Of a stretch of DNA of 64,000 nucleotides, positions 9,133 to 17,470 are shown piece by piece. The notes beneath the pieces are model-generated. The model was not told the DNA's origin. It ran no database searches and worked only from the letters and a program-made list of their open reading frames with translations. A program made the position numbers and the translations under genes. Origin of the DNA: CAYZWU01 sp964482235 (lineage in GTDB: Bacteria > Planctomycetota > B15-G4 > CAYZWU01); NCBI GenBank assembly GCA_964482235.1, contig CAYZWU010000012.1, forward strand, positions 1 through 64,000, written 5' to 3'. Positions within the stretch are counted from its first letter, which is position 1. Each line of letters opens with the position of its first letter.

Positions 9133-9535
9133 GACCGGCCATCCTCAACCGGGCGAGAGCCCGCCTCAAGGAGGCCTCGGCCCGGGCGTTGTCGATATCG
9201 GCACCGCCCTTTTTGAGCCTCTCCTTGGCTCTATCCAGAGAGCTCTCCGCCCTTTCCACATTGATTTCATCGCGAAACTCGGCGAAATCCCCGAGGACCT
9301 TCATCCGATTGTTCAGGACTTCGGTGAAGCCGTCTCCCACCAGGAGTTCCTTCGATTCACCATTCGAGTCCGTGTAGGTGAGCGGACCGGCTGCAATGGC
9401 TGCGATCAGGGGAGCGTGCCTCGCCAGGACACCCATCTGCCCGTCCGTGGCCGTAACCTGGACGGAGAGGACGTCGTCGTCCACTGCAGACCTTTCAGGT
9501 GTGATGACTTCGAGATGGAAAACCTTGTCAGGCAT
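9122..9535 (-). CDS. atpC: ATP synthase F1 subunit epsilon
   Basis: The 137-residue protein has the N-terminal beta-sandwich (FHLEVITPERSAVDDDV), the G-V-L-A-R-H-A-P motif and a C-terminal two-helix regulatory hairpin (ESSLDRAKERLKK, LRRALARLRM). It couples gamma rotation to catalysis and can inhibit hydrolysis. Start chosen at ATG 9535, preceded by GGAGGG four nucleotides upstream; an upstream in-frame start at 9556 lacks such a site. It follows atpD by 44 nt. Confidence 0.95.
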   Translation of the reverse strand: MPDKVFHLEVITPERSAVDDDVLSVQVTATDGQMGVLARHAPLIAAIAAGPLTYTDSNGESKELLVGDGFTEVLNNRMKVLGDFAEFRDEINVERAESSLDRAKERLKKGGADIDNARAEASLRRALARLRMAGRDG

Positions 9536-9579
9536 ACAGCCCTCCATCGGATTCAATCGTTAAAAACCGGCTTCCGCCG

Positions 9580-10974
9580 TTATTGCATCGTCTTGGCTTT
9601 TTCCAGAACCTCGTCGATGTCGCCGACCATGTAGAACGCCTGCTCCGGCACGTCGTCGTGCTTGCCGTCGATGATCTCCCTGAAGGAGCGCACCGTATCC
9701 TCCATCTTGACGTACCGTCCGTGCGTTCCGGTGAAAGTCTCGGCCACGAAGAACGGCTGGGACAGGAAACGCTGGATCCTCCGTGCGCGGCCGACGATAA
9801 CCTTGTCCTCCTCGGAGAGTTCTTCCATGCCGAGGATGGCGATGATGTCCTTGAGGTCCTCGTAGCGCTGGAGAACCTGCTGGGCATCGCGCGCCGTGTC
9901 ATAATGCTCCTGCCCCACCATGCGGGGATCGAGCATGCGCGATGTGGAGCGCAGCGGGTGCACGGCCGGGTAGATGCCGAGCTCCACGATCGCCCTGTCG
10001 AGGAGAATCGTGGAGTCGAGGTGCGCGAAGGTGGCCACGGGCGCCGGATCGGTGAAGTCGTCGGCGGGCACGTAGATCGCCTGCATCGAGGTGATCGAAC
10101 CCTTGGTGGTCGAGGTGATCCGCTCCTGGAGAGCGCCCATCTCCGAGGCCAAGGTGGGCTGGTAACCCACCGCGGAAGGCATGCGGCCGAGAAGGGCAGA
10201 CACCTCGGAACCGGCCTGCACGAAACGGAAGATGTTGTCGATGAAGAGGAGCACGTCCTGGTTCATCACATCGCGGAAATACTCGCACATGGTGAGAGCG
10301 CTGAGTCCCACTCTGAGACGGGCTCCGGGCGGCTCGTTCATCTGGCCGAAGACGAGGCAGGTGTTCTTGATCACACCCGACTCCTTCATTTCGAGCCAGA
10401 GGTCGTTTCCTTCTCGGGTCCGCTCGCCCACACCGGCGAATGCGGAGTAGCCGCCGTGCTCCGTGGCCACGGAACGGATCAGCTCCTGGATCAGCACGGT
10501 CTTGCCGACGCCTGCGCCGCCGAACATGCCGATCTTGCCGCCCTTGGCAAAGGGGCAGAGGAGATCCACCACCTTGAGGCCCGTCTCGAAGACCTCGGTG
10601 ATCGGCATCTGGTCCTCGAAGGACGGCGGCGGCCTGTGGATCGGGTAATGATCGTCAGCACCCGTATCGCCCAGATCGTCGAGCGTCTCGCCCCGCATGT
10701 CGAACAGCCGGCCCAGGCAGCCCTTTCCGACGGGCACCTTGATCGGTGCTCCCGTGTCCTTGACTTCCATGCCGCGAACGAGGCCGTCCGTGGAGGACAT
10801 GGACACGCAACGGACCACATCGTTTCCCAGGTGCTGGGCCACCTCGACAACGAGGTTGATCTTTCTCTCGGGGTTTTCAATCTTGAGGGCGTTGTAGATT
10901 TCGGGCAGTTCCTCGCTGTCGAACTTGACGTCAACAACCGGTCCCACAACCTCGAGTACTTTTCCGACTTTCAC
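9580..10974 (-). CDS. atpD: ATP synthase F1 subunit beta
   Basis: A 464-residue catalytic subunit. Walker A GGAGVGKT is at residues 152-159, followed by the GERTREGNDL motif carrying the catalytic glutamate, Walker B LLFIDNIFRF and the DELSEED-like segment MEELSEEDK. Three beta subunits alternate with alpha in the F1 head and make ATP at the inner face of the cytoplasmic membrane. Position and length are typical. Confidence 0.98.
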   Translation of the reverse strand: MKVGKVLEVVGPVVDVKFDSEELPEIYNALKIENPERKINLVVEVAQHLGNDVVRCVSMSSTDGLVRGMEVKDTGAPIKVPVGKGCLGRLFDMRGETLDDLGDTGADDHYPIHRPPPSFEDQMPITEVFETGLKVVDLLCPFAKGGKIGMFGGAGVGKTVLIQELIRSVATEHGGYSAFAGVGERTREGNDLWLEMKESGVIKNTCLVFGQMNEPPGARLRVGLSALTMCEYFRDVMNQDVLLFIDNIFRFVQAGSEVSALLGRMPSAVGYQPTLASEMGALQERITSTTKGSITSMQAIYVPADDFTDPAPVATFAHLDSTILLDRAIVELGIYPAVHPLRSTSRMLDPRMVGQEHYDTARDAQQVLQRYEDLKDIIAILGMEELSEEDKVIVGRARRIQRFLSQPFFVAETFTGTHGRYVKMEDTVRSFREIIDGKHDDVPEQAFYMVGDIDEVLEKAKTMQ

Positions 10975-11068
10975 CCGGTCTTCCTCCGATTATTCATACG
11001 TTGCCGCTACGGTGGTCCGCAATATCTTCTTTTCACACGACCGAGCCGTTCACTCGGCCGCAACACAA

Positions 11069-11953
11069 CTAGCCTTTGAGCGCCTCCGCACCACCCACGA
11101 TCTCCAGGAGCTCCTTGGTGATGGTCTCCTGGCGAGCGCGGTTGTACTGCTTGGTCAGGCTCTTCACAATATCGTTAGATGCGTCAGTGGCCGCCTTCAT
11201 CGCCACGCGGCGGGCCGCGTACTCCGATGCCAGCGATTCCATGATGGCGCTGTAGATCTTCACTTCCAGGAACTTCGGCAGAAGGTGCTCGAATATCGCC
11301 TCGGGCGACGGCTCGAGCAGGAAATCGACGGAAGATTCCTTCTGCCCGTCATCGCCTTCCTTCACGAGATCGTCACACGATATGGGCAGGATCTTCTGGA
11401 CGCACGGCTTCTGGTTCATGGTGGAAACAAAACGCGTGTAGACCAGATAAACCTCGTCCACCTGGCCGGTCAGAAACCGGGAGCCCACGTTCCTGGCCAC
11501 CTCCTTCGCACCGGCAAAGGTGATCTGCTCCAGGAGACCCTCGTGGTTGTAGTCCACGGGGATCTCGCTCTTCCGGAACTGGACAAAACCCTTCTTGCCA
11601 AAAGTGAACAGGCTTTTCCCCGTATCGCCCATCGATTCGGCATGAGCCCGCAGCTGCCTGAAGATGTTCGAGTTGTATGCGCCGCAGAGACCCCTGTCGC
11701 CGCTGATCAGGATCAACGCCGCGTTCTTCACCTCGCGCACGGACATGAGGGCTGAGGCCTCAGCCACGCCCGGCATGCCGGCCAGGACGCCGACCATGCT
11801 CTGGATCTTGTCGGCATAGGGCCGCGAAGCGTTGGCCTTCTCCTGCAGCCTCTTCAGCTTGGTGGTGGCCACCATCTCCATGGCAGAGGTGATCTGGGAG
11901 ATGTTCGAAACGCCGCGGATCCGGCGCTTGAGTTCTTTTGTGCCTTTTGCCAT
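11069..11953 (-). CDS. atpG: ATP synthase F1 subunit gamma
   Basis: The 294-residue central stalk subunit starts with the conserved LKRRIRGVSNISQITSAMEM helix and ends with the equally conserved RARQETITKELLEIVGGAEAL helix, the two halves of its coiled-coil shaft. The middle Rossmann-like part has the usual SGDRGLCGAYNSNI segment. It lies between atpA and atpD as in other F-type operons. Confidence 0.97.
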   Translation of the reverse strand: MAKGTKELKRRIRGVSNISQITSAMEMVATTKLKRLQEKANASRPYADKIQSMVGVLAGMPGVAEASALMSVREVKNAALILISGDRGLCGAYNSNIFRQLRAHAESMGDTGKSLFTFGKKGFVQFRKSEIPVDYNHEGLLEQITFAGAKEVARNVGSRFLTGQVDEVYLVYTRFVSTMNQKPCVQKILPISCDDLVKEGDDGQKESSVDFLLEPSPEAIFEHLLPKFLEVKIYSAIMESLASEYAARRVAMKAATDASNDIVKSLTKQYNRARQETITKELLEIVGGAEALKG

Positions 11954-11972
11954 CTTCCCTCGTTCCTAACGC

Positions 11973-13505
11973 TTAGAAGCTTTCCTTGAACTCGGCCATG
12001 GCCTTGGTCACTGCATCCGCGATCTCGTCGGTCCACTTCTTCTCATCGCGGAGCTTGGCAAGAACCTCGCCCTGACGTTCCCGCATGAACTTCAGGAAGC
12101 CTTCCTCGAACGCCTTGACACGTCCCACCGGCAGTTCGTCGAGAGCCCCGGAGGTCCCGGCGAAGATGATCACGACCTGCTCCTCGACTGGCATGGGGAC
12201 GTACTGCGCTTGCTTGAGCACTTCCACGAGCCTCTCGCCCCGTGTCAGCTGGGCCTGGGTCTGCTTGTCCAGGTCGGAGCCGAACTGGGCAAAGGCCTGA
12301 AGCTCACGAAACTGGGCCAGGTTGATACGCAGACCGCCCGCCACTTTCTTCATGGCCGGGGTCTGAGCGGCCCCGCCCACACGGGAGACCGAGAGGCCCA
12401 CGTTCACACCCGGTCGCACACCGGCGTTGAAAAGGTCGGCCTCGAGGTAGATCTGCCCGTCGGTGATGGAGATCACGTTCGTGGGGATATAGGCCGACAC
12501 GTCGCCTTCCTGGGTTTCCACCACGGGAAGGGCCGTGAGCGATCCACCGCCCACCTTGAACATGTCGGGAGCAAGCTCGGGGGCGTTGTCAGCCACCTTG
12601 GCGGCACGCTCGAGGAGGCGGGAGTGCAGGTTGAAAATGTCGCCCGGGAAGGCCTCGCGGCCCGGAGGACGACGCAGGAGCAGCGACACCTGGCGCCAGG
12701 CCAGGGCGTGCTTGTAGAGGTCATCGTAGAAGATCACCACGTGCTTGCCGTTGTCGCGGAGCTCCTCGCCCATGGCGCATCCGGCAAAGGGTGCGATGAA
12801 CTGCATCGACGCCTGGTCCGAGGCGGGGGCGGAGACAACGATGGTGTAATCCATGGCTCCGGCATCCTCGAGGTTCTTCACCACGTCGCGCACCGTGGAG
12901 TTCTTCTGTCCCACGGCCACGTAGATGCAGTAGACGTCCGTTTCCTTCTGGTTGATGATCGTGTCGACGATCAGGGCCGTCTTTCCGGTCTGGCGGTCGC
13001 CGATGATCAGCTCCCTCTGGCCGCGGCCGATGGGAATCATCGAGTCGACGGCCTTGAGACCGGTCTGGAGAGGCTCCTTCACCGGCTGGCGCTGCACCAC
13101 GTTGGGAGCCTTTCCCTCGATGGGACGGAACACCTGCGTGTCGATCGGTCCCTTCCCGTCGATCGGCTGGCCGATGGCATTGACCACGCGGCCGACCATC
13201 GCCTCGCCGGCGGGCACCGAGCTGATGCGGCCCGTGGTCTTGACGATGTCGCCTTCCTTGATCAGGGTCTCCGATCCAAGAAGAATGGCGCCCACGTTGT
13301 CCTCTTCCAGGTTCAGGGCGATGCCGTAAACGCCGTTGGGAAACTCGAGAATCTCGGAGACCATGCAGTCGTCCAGTCCGAAGATGCGGGCCACGCCATC
13401 CCCCACCTGGAGGACCGTTCCCACGCTCTCCATCTTCGTGGTTTCCTGGTAGTTCTCGATCTCCTTCTTGATGATCGCCGAAACCTCAGCGGGTCTCAGG
13501 TCCAT
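11973..13505 (-). CDS. atpA: ATP synthase F1 subunit alpha
   Basis: The 510-residue non-catalytic F1 subunit has the N-terminal helix that contacts the delta subunit, the beta-barrel (VGDGVARIFGLDDCMVSEI), Walker A GDRQTGKT at 169-176, the LLLRRPPGREAFPGD segment and a C-terminal helical domain. All motifs and length match the family. It is 106 nt downstream of atpH. Confidence 0.98.
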   Translation of the reverse strand: MDLRPAEVSAIIKKEIENYQETTKMESVGTVLQVGDGVARIFGLDDCMVSEILEFPNGVYGIALNLEEDNVGAILLGSETLIKEGDIVKTTGRISSVPAGEAMVGRVVNAIGQPIDGKGPIDTQVFRPIEGKAPNVVQRQPVKEPLQTGLKAVDSMIPIGRGQRELIIGDRQTGKTALIVDTIINQKETDVYCIYVAVGQKNSTVRDVVKNLEDAGAMDYTIVVSAPASDQASMQFIAPFAGCAMGEELRDNGKHVVIFYDDLYKHALAWRQVSLLLRRPPGREAFPGDIFNLHSRLLERAAKVADNAPELAPDMFKVGGGSLTALPVVETQEGDVSAYIPTNVISITDGQIYLEADLFNAGVRPGVNVGLSVSRVGGAAQTPAMKKVAGGLRINLAQFRELQAFAQFGSDLDKQTQAQLTRGERLVEVLKQAQYVPMPVEEQVVIIFAGTSGALDELPVGRVKAFEEGFLKFMRERQGEVLAKLRDEKKWTDEIADAVTKAMAEFKESF

Positions 13506-13611
13506 TCCTCATACCTCCATTAACATCGAACGATCCGGGAGGATCCCGTGTTTCGATCAGTCAACCCCCGCCCGGTCCGGGAGAGATCCGGTTCGCCGGG
13601 CGGATGGAATG

Positions 13612-14154
13612 TCAAGCGCTCCCGCCCTTGAAGGCGCGGCGCATCCTCTCAAGACGGCCTTTCAAACTGGCGTCGATCATTTTCGAGCCGAAAACGACCC
13701 TGACGCCACCGATAAGCTCTTCAACCTTCTCCTCGGCGAGCTGAACGCTCTTGCCGGTGAGCGAGGAGAGCTGCTGCGCGAGATTCGCTCTGAAAGAATC
13801 ATCGAGGTCTCCCGCAGCCTGAACCTTGGCAACCAGCATGTTGTTCGCCTCACGGTAGAGGTTCTCGAACTCCTCGCCGGCATAAAGGAGAATTCCCAGA
13901 CGCCCCTTGTCGATCAGCAGGCAGACGAAATCCCTCAGCAGGTCGGGACTCCCGTCGAGCAGCTTGAGGAGAATCGCTTTCTTCTTCTCCGCTCTGATCC
14001 TGGGGTTGAGAAGGAACTCTCTCGTTTCGTGGCTTTCCTCAACTGCTCGGGAAAGGGCATGGAGGACATCCTTCACCTCGCTCACGATCTCCCTTTCCTG
14101 GCAGATCTTGTAGAGCGCGGAAAGATACCTCAGGCCGGTTGTTCTGTCTGTCAT
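13612..14154 (-). CDS. atpH: ATP synthase F1 subunit delta
   Basis: A 180-residue peripheral-stalk protein with the N-terminal helical bundle (RYLSALYKICQE, SRAVEESHETREFLLNPRI) and the C-terminal GGVRVVFGSKMIDASLKGRLERM signature region of OSCP/delta proteins. It joins the b subunits to the top of F1. The order between atpF and atpA is standard. Confidence 0.95.
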   Translation of the reverse strand: MTDRTTGLRYLSALYKICQEREIVSEVKDVLHALSRAVEESHETREFLLNPRIRAEKKKAILLKLLDGSPDLLRDFVCLLIDKGRLGILLYAGEEFENLYREANNMLVAKVQAAGDLDDSFRANLAQQLSSLTGKSVQLAEEKVEELIGGVRVVFGSKMIDASLKGRLERMRRAFKGGSA

Positions 14155-14251
14155 GGCTTAGCTGGCCTCATAACGCAGGTTCACGACACTCCAAAGCAGA
14201 TAGTACACACCATCAACACTCTTTCTCACTTTTCCCGGACGGCACAAGATC

Positions 14252-14776
14252 TCAGATCTGCTCGAGGATATTCGAAGCGAGCTTTCTGTGATCCTGATCG
14301 TCGAGCGACCTCTCCAGGACCTTGGAGGCCACGGAGAGACTCAGGTCGACGGCCTCTTCGCGGATCGCGGCGAGAGCCTTGTCCTGAGCCAGACCGATCT
14401 CCTTGTTGGCGCGGTCGCGAGCCGCTTCCGCCTCGCTGTTGGCCTTGGAGACGATATCCTGCTTCAACTCGGTCGCTTCACGCCGCCCCTCATCGAGCAG
14501 TTTCGCCACTTCGGCCTTGGCGTCGTCGAGCTGCTGCTTGTATTCCAACGCGAGCTTCTCGGCTTCGACCCTGGCCTGTTCAGCGGACTCGATGTTCGCG
14601 GCGATCCGGTCCTCGCGGTCCTTGGCGGCCTGCAGGATCGGCTTCCAGGCCATCTTCGTCAGGATGACGAGCGCCACGACGAAAGTGATGAGAGTCAGTA
14701 TGGTGGCGCTTGGATCAAAGGCGAGGGGATTGAGCGACCCACCACCCGAGGCAAGAAATATCATTTCATTAAGCAT
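14252..14776 (-). CDS. atpF: ATP synthase F0 subunit b
   Basis: The 174-residue protein has one N-terminal membrane helix (TILTLITFVVALVILTKMAW) and a long charged coiled coil (about residues 50-155) rich in E, K, R and A, as in b-type stator subunits. Only one b gene is present, so a homodimer is expected. A second possible start (ATG five codons in) changes little. Confidence 0.95.
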   Translation of the reverse strand: MLNEMIFLASGGGSLNPLAFDPSATILTLITFVVALVILTKMAWKPILQAAKDREDRIAANIESAEQARVEAEKLALEYKQQLDDAKAEVAKLLDEGRREATELKQDIVSKANSEAEAARDRANKEIGLAQDKALAAIREEAVDLSLSVASKVLERSLDDQDHRKLASNILEQI

Positions 14777-14836
14777 GATTCTTCGCCCATAGCAGATAAC
14801 ACTCTCTCATCATGTAAACCTGACAAGAGCTGTTCA

Positions 14837-15094
14837 TTACAGAACGAGGAGAAGAGCGACGACGATACCGAAGAACGTGAAACCTTCGATGAGAGCCGCG
14901 GCAATGATCATGCCGAGTCGGATGTCACCGGAAGCCTCGGGCTGACGCGCCGTTCCCTCCATGGCCGAAGCAGCGAGACGGCCGATGCCGAGACCACCGC
15001 CCAGAACGGACAGACCCGCACCGATGCCGGCGCCCAGGCCCTTACCCATAACATCGAAACCGCTAGTGACAACTTCAGGATCAGCTGGAAGCAT
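14837..15094 (-). CDS. atpE: ATP synthase F0 subunit c
   Basis: An 85-residue hairpin of two membrane helices joined by the RQPE loop (residues 50-53). The ion-carrying carboxylate is Glu70 in the second helix (AAALIEGFTFFG). The residue after it is Gly, not the Ser or Thr found in sodium-type rings, and I see no clear sodium-ligand Gln at the expected place in helix 1, so proton coupling is more likely; this is inference from motif knowledge. Confidence 0.95.
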   Translation of the reverse strand: MLPADPEVVTSGFDVMGKGLGAGIGAGLSVLGGGLGIGRLAASAMEGTARQPEASGDIRLGMIIAAALIEGFTFFGIVVALLLVL

Positions 15095-15170
15095 CTTTCA
15101 CAACTCCTTTTGAAATTATTCTTCGTTGCACGCAGCCACGCCGACTCTCGGCACCATCACCGCCGAAGGA

Positions 15171-15992
15171 TCAATGCTCCGGATGAATCGCCATGGAAAC
15201 GAAAATGATCGAAAGAAAGGTGAAAACGTAGGCCTGCAGGAATGCGACCAGCACCTCCAGCAGGGTAACGAACACGGCAAAAAGAACGGCCGGCACCATG
15301 ACGGCATAGCTGTCCATCACGTAGACCAGGCCGAAAAACGCCAGGATCACGAAGTGACCGGCGATCATGTTGGCAAAAAGTCGAATGCAGAGCACGCTGG
15401 ACTTGATGAAGATCCCGAGCACCTCGATGACGAACATGAAGGGAATGATCGGCAAGGGAAGCCCGTGAGGAACCAGGCTCGTCCAGAACTTGCCGGGCCC
15501 CACCACATACATGCCTCCGCCTACGATTATGAACAGCGTGATGCCTGCCAGGGCGGCGGTCACCGCGAGATTCGACGTGGCGGTGCCGGCAATCCCGGGC
15601 AGCGGGACAAGGCCGAGCAGGTTGCAGAACAGGATGAAGACGAAGAAGGTGAGGAAGACGGGCATCAGCTTTTCCGCGTGCTCCTTGATCATCACCTTGG
15701 TGACCATCTCGTCCCTCACGTAGAGCACCACGGATTCGAAAGCGTTCTGAAACGCCCCTTTCGGTCTGTCCCTGCGGCGAGCCAGCCTGGCCACGGTGAC
15801 AAAGATAAGAAAAGCCAGGGCCGCGGCGATCAGAGTCATAACAGTGTGATTGGTCACATTGATGGTGAAACCCGGTCCGGGAAAGCTGAAAAGCGTGTGG
15901 GCTTCGACGTGACTGAAGAGCTGGATGAACATCTCGCCAGCTTCCGGCTTGTCTCCGGTCTGAGCCGCTTCAGTTGCCAGATACGTCAGCAC
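15171..15992 (-). CDS. atpB: ATP synthase F0 subunit a
   Basis: The 273-residue membrane subunit forms the ion half-channels. It has five to six membrane helices and the essential arginine, Arg204, in the RLFANMIAGH motif of helix 4. The N-LLGLVP motif at ~124-130 is also typical. It follows the AtpI-like gene by only 3 nt and precedes atpE. Confidence 0.96.
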   Translation of the reverse strand: MLTYLATEAAQTGDKPEAGEMFIQLFSHVEAHTLFSFPGPGFTINVTNHTVMTLIAAALAFLIFVTVARLARRRDRPKGAFQNAFESVVLYVRDEMVTKVMIKEHAEKLMPVFLTFFVFILFCNLLGLVPLPGIAGTATSNLAVTAALAGITLFIIVGGGMYVVGPGKFWTSLVPHGLPLPIIPFMFVIEVLGIFIKSSVLCIRLFANMIAGHFVILAFFGLVYVMDSYAVMVPAVLFAVFVTLLEVLVAFLQAYVFTFLSIIFVSMAIHPEH

Positions 15993-15995
15993 GTT

Positions 15996-16370
15996 TTACT
16001 CCTTGTTCGCTACCTTGATCTTTTTGAGGCAGAGGAACTCGACGATAGTCAGGGCCAGATACCCTGCGATAAAGGATACAGCAAATGTGAACACTCCCTC
16101 GCCCACGGCTTTGACGTAGATGAAGAAGCAGGCTATGAAAAGAACGAGCCGGCCGATGAAGCCGACAGCGAATACCGTCATAAAGATCGTCTGGGACCTC
16201 GTCATGGCCCACCGGATGGCGGCATAGCCGCCTCCCATCAGTAGGAACGCCAGACAGAGTCCGCAGATCAGACCCAGCTGTCCTCCCGGTGAATCCCATG
16301 CAGCGCAGGGATGAAATCCCGCAGCAAAGAGTCCCAGCAGAACAAAAAGGGAATAGAGGAGAAACTTCAC
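15996..16370 (-). CDS. AtpI-like small membrane protein of the ATP synthase operon
   Basis: A 124-residue protein with four hydrophobic segments (about 5-20, 34-52, 63-83, 91-110) and a basic C-terminal tail. Size, topology and position directly before atpB fit the ATP synthase I-chain group, thought to help c-ring assembly or ion handling. Sequence identity to AtpI cannot be confirmed by eye. It starts with GTG at 16370, with AAAGG 7 nt upstream. Confidence 0.7.
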   Translation of the reverse strand: MKFLLYSLFVLLGLFAAGFHPCAAWDSPGGQLGLICGLCLAFLLMGGGYAAIRWAMTRSQTIFMTVFAVGFIGRLVLFIACFFIYVKAVGEGVFTFAVSFIAGYLALTIVEFLCLKKIKVANKE

Positions 16371-16410
16371 CTCCGCACCTTTCCAGCCAGAATGCTCCGC
16401 CGCCCCCCCG

Positions 16411-16662
16411 TCACTTCTCGTCCTTCTCTTCGTCCTTCTTTTTCTTCGGTGAGATCATGAGAATGAATTTGTACATTCCCAGTGAAAACCCCAGCATGAA
16501 GAGGAGAATGGCGAATACGGGGAAGGACCAGATCCTGTTGTCAATCCATCGGCCCAGAAAGAAGCCGCCTATCGTCAGGACACCAAAAAGAAAACCCATG
16601 TGCGAGAAGCGTCCAAATGTCTGAAACGCGTCACGTTTTGGGAAAAATGGCCTCTTGGGCAT
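16411..16662 (-). CDS. atpZ: AtpZ/AtpI-family membrane protein
   Basis: The 83-residue protein has two membrane helices around a short G-x-x-L-G-R-W-I-D loop motif and a lysine/glutamate-rich C-terminus. The GFFLGRWIDNR segment is typical of AtpZ-type proteins encoded at the head of F-ATPase operons, proposed to act in assembly or divalent cation transport with AtpI. It is the first gene of the operon. Confidence 0.8.
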   Translation of the reverse strand: MPKRPFFPKRDAFQTFGRFSHMGFLFGVLTIGGFFLGRWIDNRIWSFPVFAILLFMLGFSLGMYKFILMISPKKKKDEEKDEK

Positions 16663-16750
16663 CTGCCTGTTCCACCTGAAAGCGGAAAGCGGGAGGCACG
16701 ACCATGCGATGTTCCGGTGCCACTATTGTTGTCAAACGAAGGAAAGTGAA

Positions 16751-16778
16751 AATCTATCAAAGCAGGGGGCGAGGTCAA
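16751..16778 (-). promoter_or_regulatory. Candidate promoter of the ATP synthase operon
   Basis: On the minus strand TTGACC (16773-16778) is separated by 16 nt from TAGATT (16751-16756), about 90 nt upstream of the atpZ ATG. Consensus match only. Confidence 0.4.
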
Positions 16779-16813
16779 CAAAATTTCAGAAAGCTGCGGA
16801 AATAAATCTGTGA

Positions 16814-17327
16814 TCACGGCGCCTTGCCCGGCTCTTTCGGCTGCTCCGGTGCTTTCTTGGGATCTTCCGCCGGCTTTTCCGCCGGTTTGTCAGCCGGTTT
16901 TTCCGCGGGCTTGCCGCCTACCGGCGGCTTGGCCGCCTCGGCCTCCTTCTTCTTCTTCACGTCCTCTTTCAGTTTCTCGATCTCNNNNNNNNNNNNNNNN
17001 NNNNNNNNNNNNNNNNNNNNNNNNNNNNNNNNNNNNNNNNNNNNNNNNNNNNNNNNNNNNNNNNNNNNNNNNNNNNNNNNNNNNCTCGTTCGTCCGGGCC
17101 TTCTCGAGCTCCTTGGCCAGCTCCAGCTCTCTCTGGAGACGGCGGATGTACTCGAGCTCCCGGTGGTACTTCTCCTCGAGCTCCTCGCGCGACTGCTCCG
17201 CGTTCATCAGCCGGACCCTGAGATCCTCGCTCTCCATCAGGGACTGCTTGGAGTCGAGCTCGATACAGGCCCCGCAGATCGCCAGAAGCCAGAGAGCCCC
17301 GAAAAGGGCAGCCGATCGCCTCGTCAT
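16814..17327 (-). CDS. Coiled-coil lipoprotein with Lys/Pro/Ala-rich tail, split by a scaffold gap
   Basis: The start ATG at 17327 has GGAGG 8 nt upstream. A lipoprotein signal follows (LWLLAICGAC; likely lipidated Cys about residue 21), then a long coiled coil rich in E, R, L and K. The gap of 100 N at 16985-17084 interrupts the gene. Beyond it the coding frame resumes with a charged helix and a low-complexity tail of repeated PAEK/PADK units, ending at TGA 16814-16816. The two halves are in different frames across the arbitrary 100-N spacer, so the true gap length is not 100 plus a multiple of 3. Function unknown; a periplasmic spacer or YbgF-like organiser is possible. Confidence 0.7.
16985..17084. 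other. Scaffold gap of 100 N
   Basis: Exactly 100 N mark a join of unknown true length inside a lipoprotein gene. The sequence left and right of it could be less tightly linked than coordinates suggest. Confidence 0.99.
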
Positions 17328-17470
17328 CGCTTCATCCTCCACTCGCGTCTTGCCGAACCTGCCGCGGCGTCCATTGTGATGCGCCCGGCAACGCCTCTCA
17401 AGCATAATCATTGCCATTATCCCGGGGCAAGATATAATCCGTCCCGAACCAACAACCCCCGGAAGCGGTA

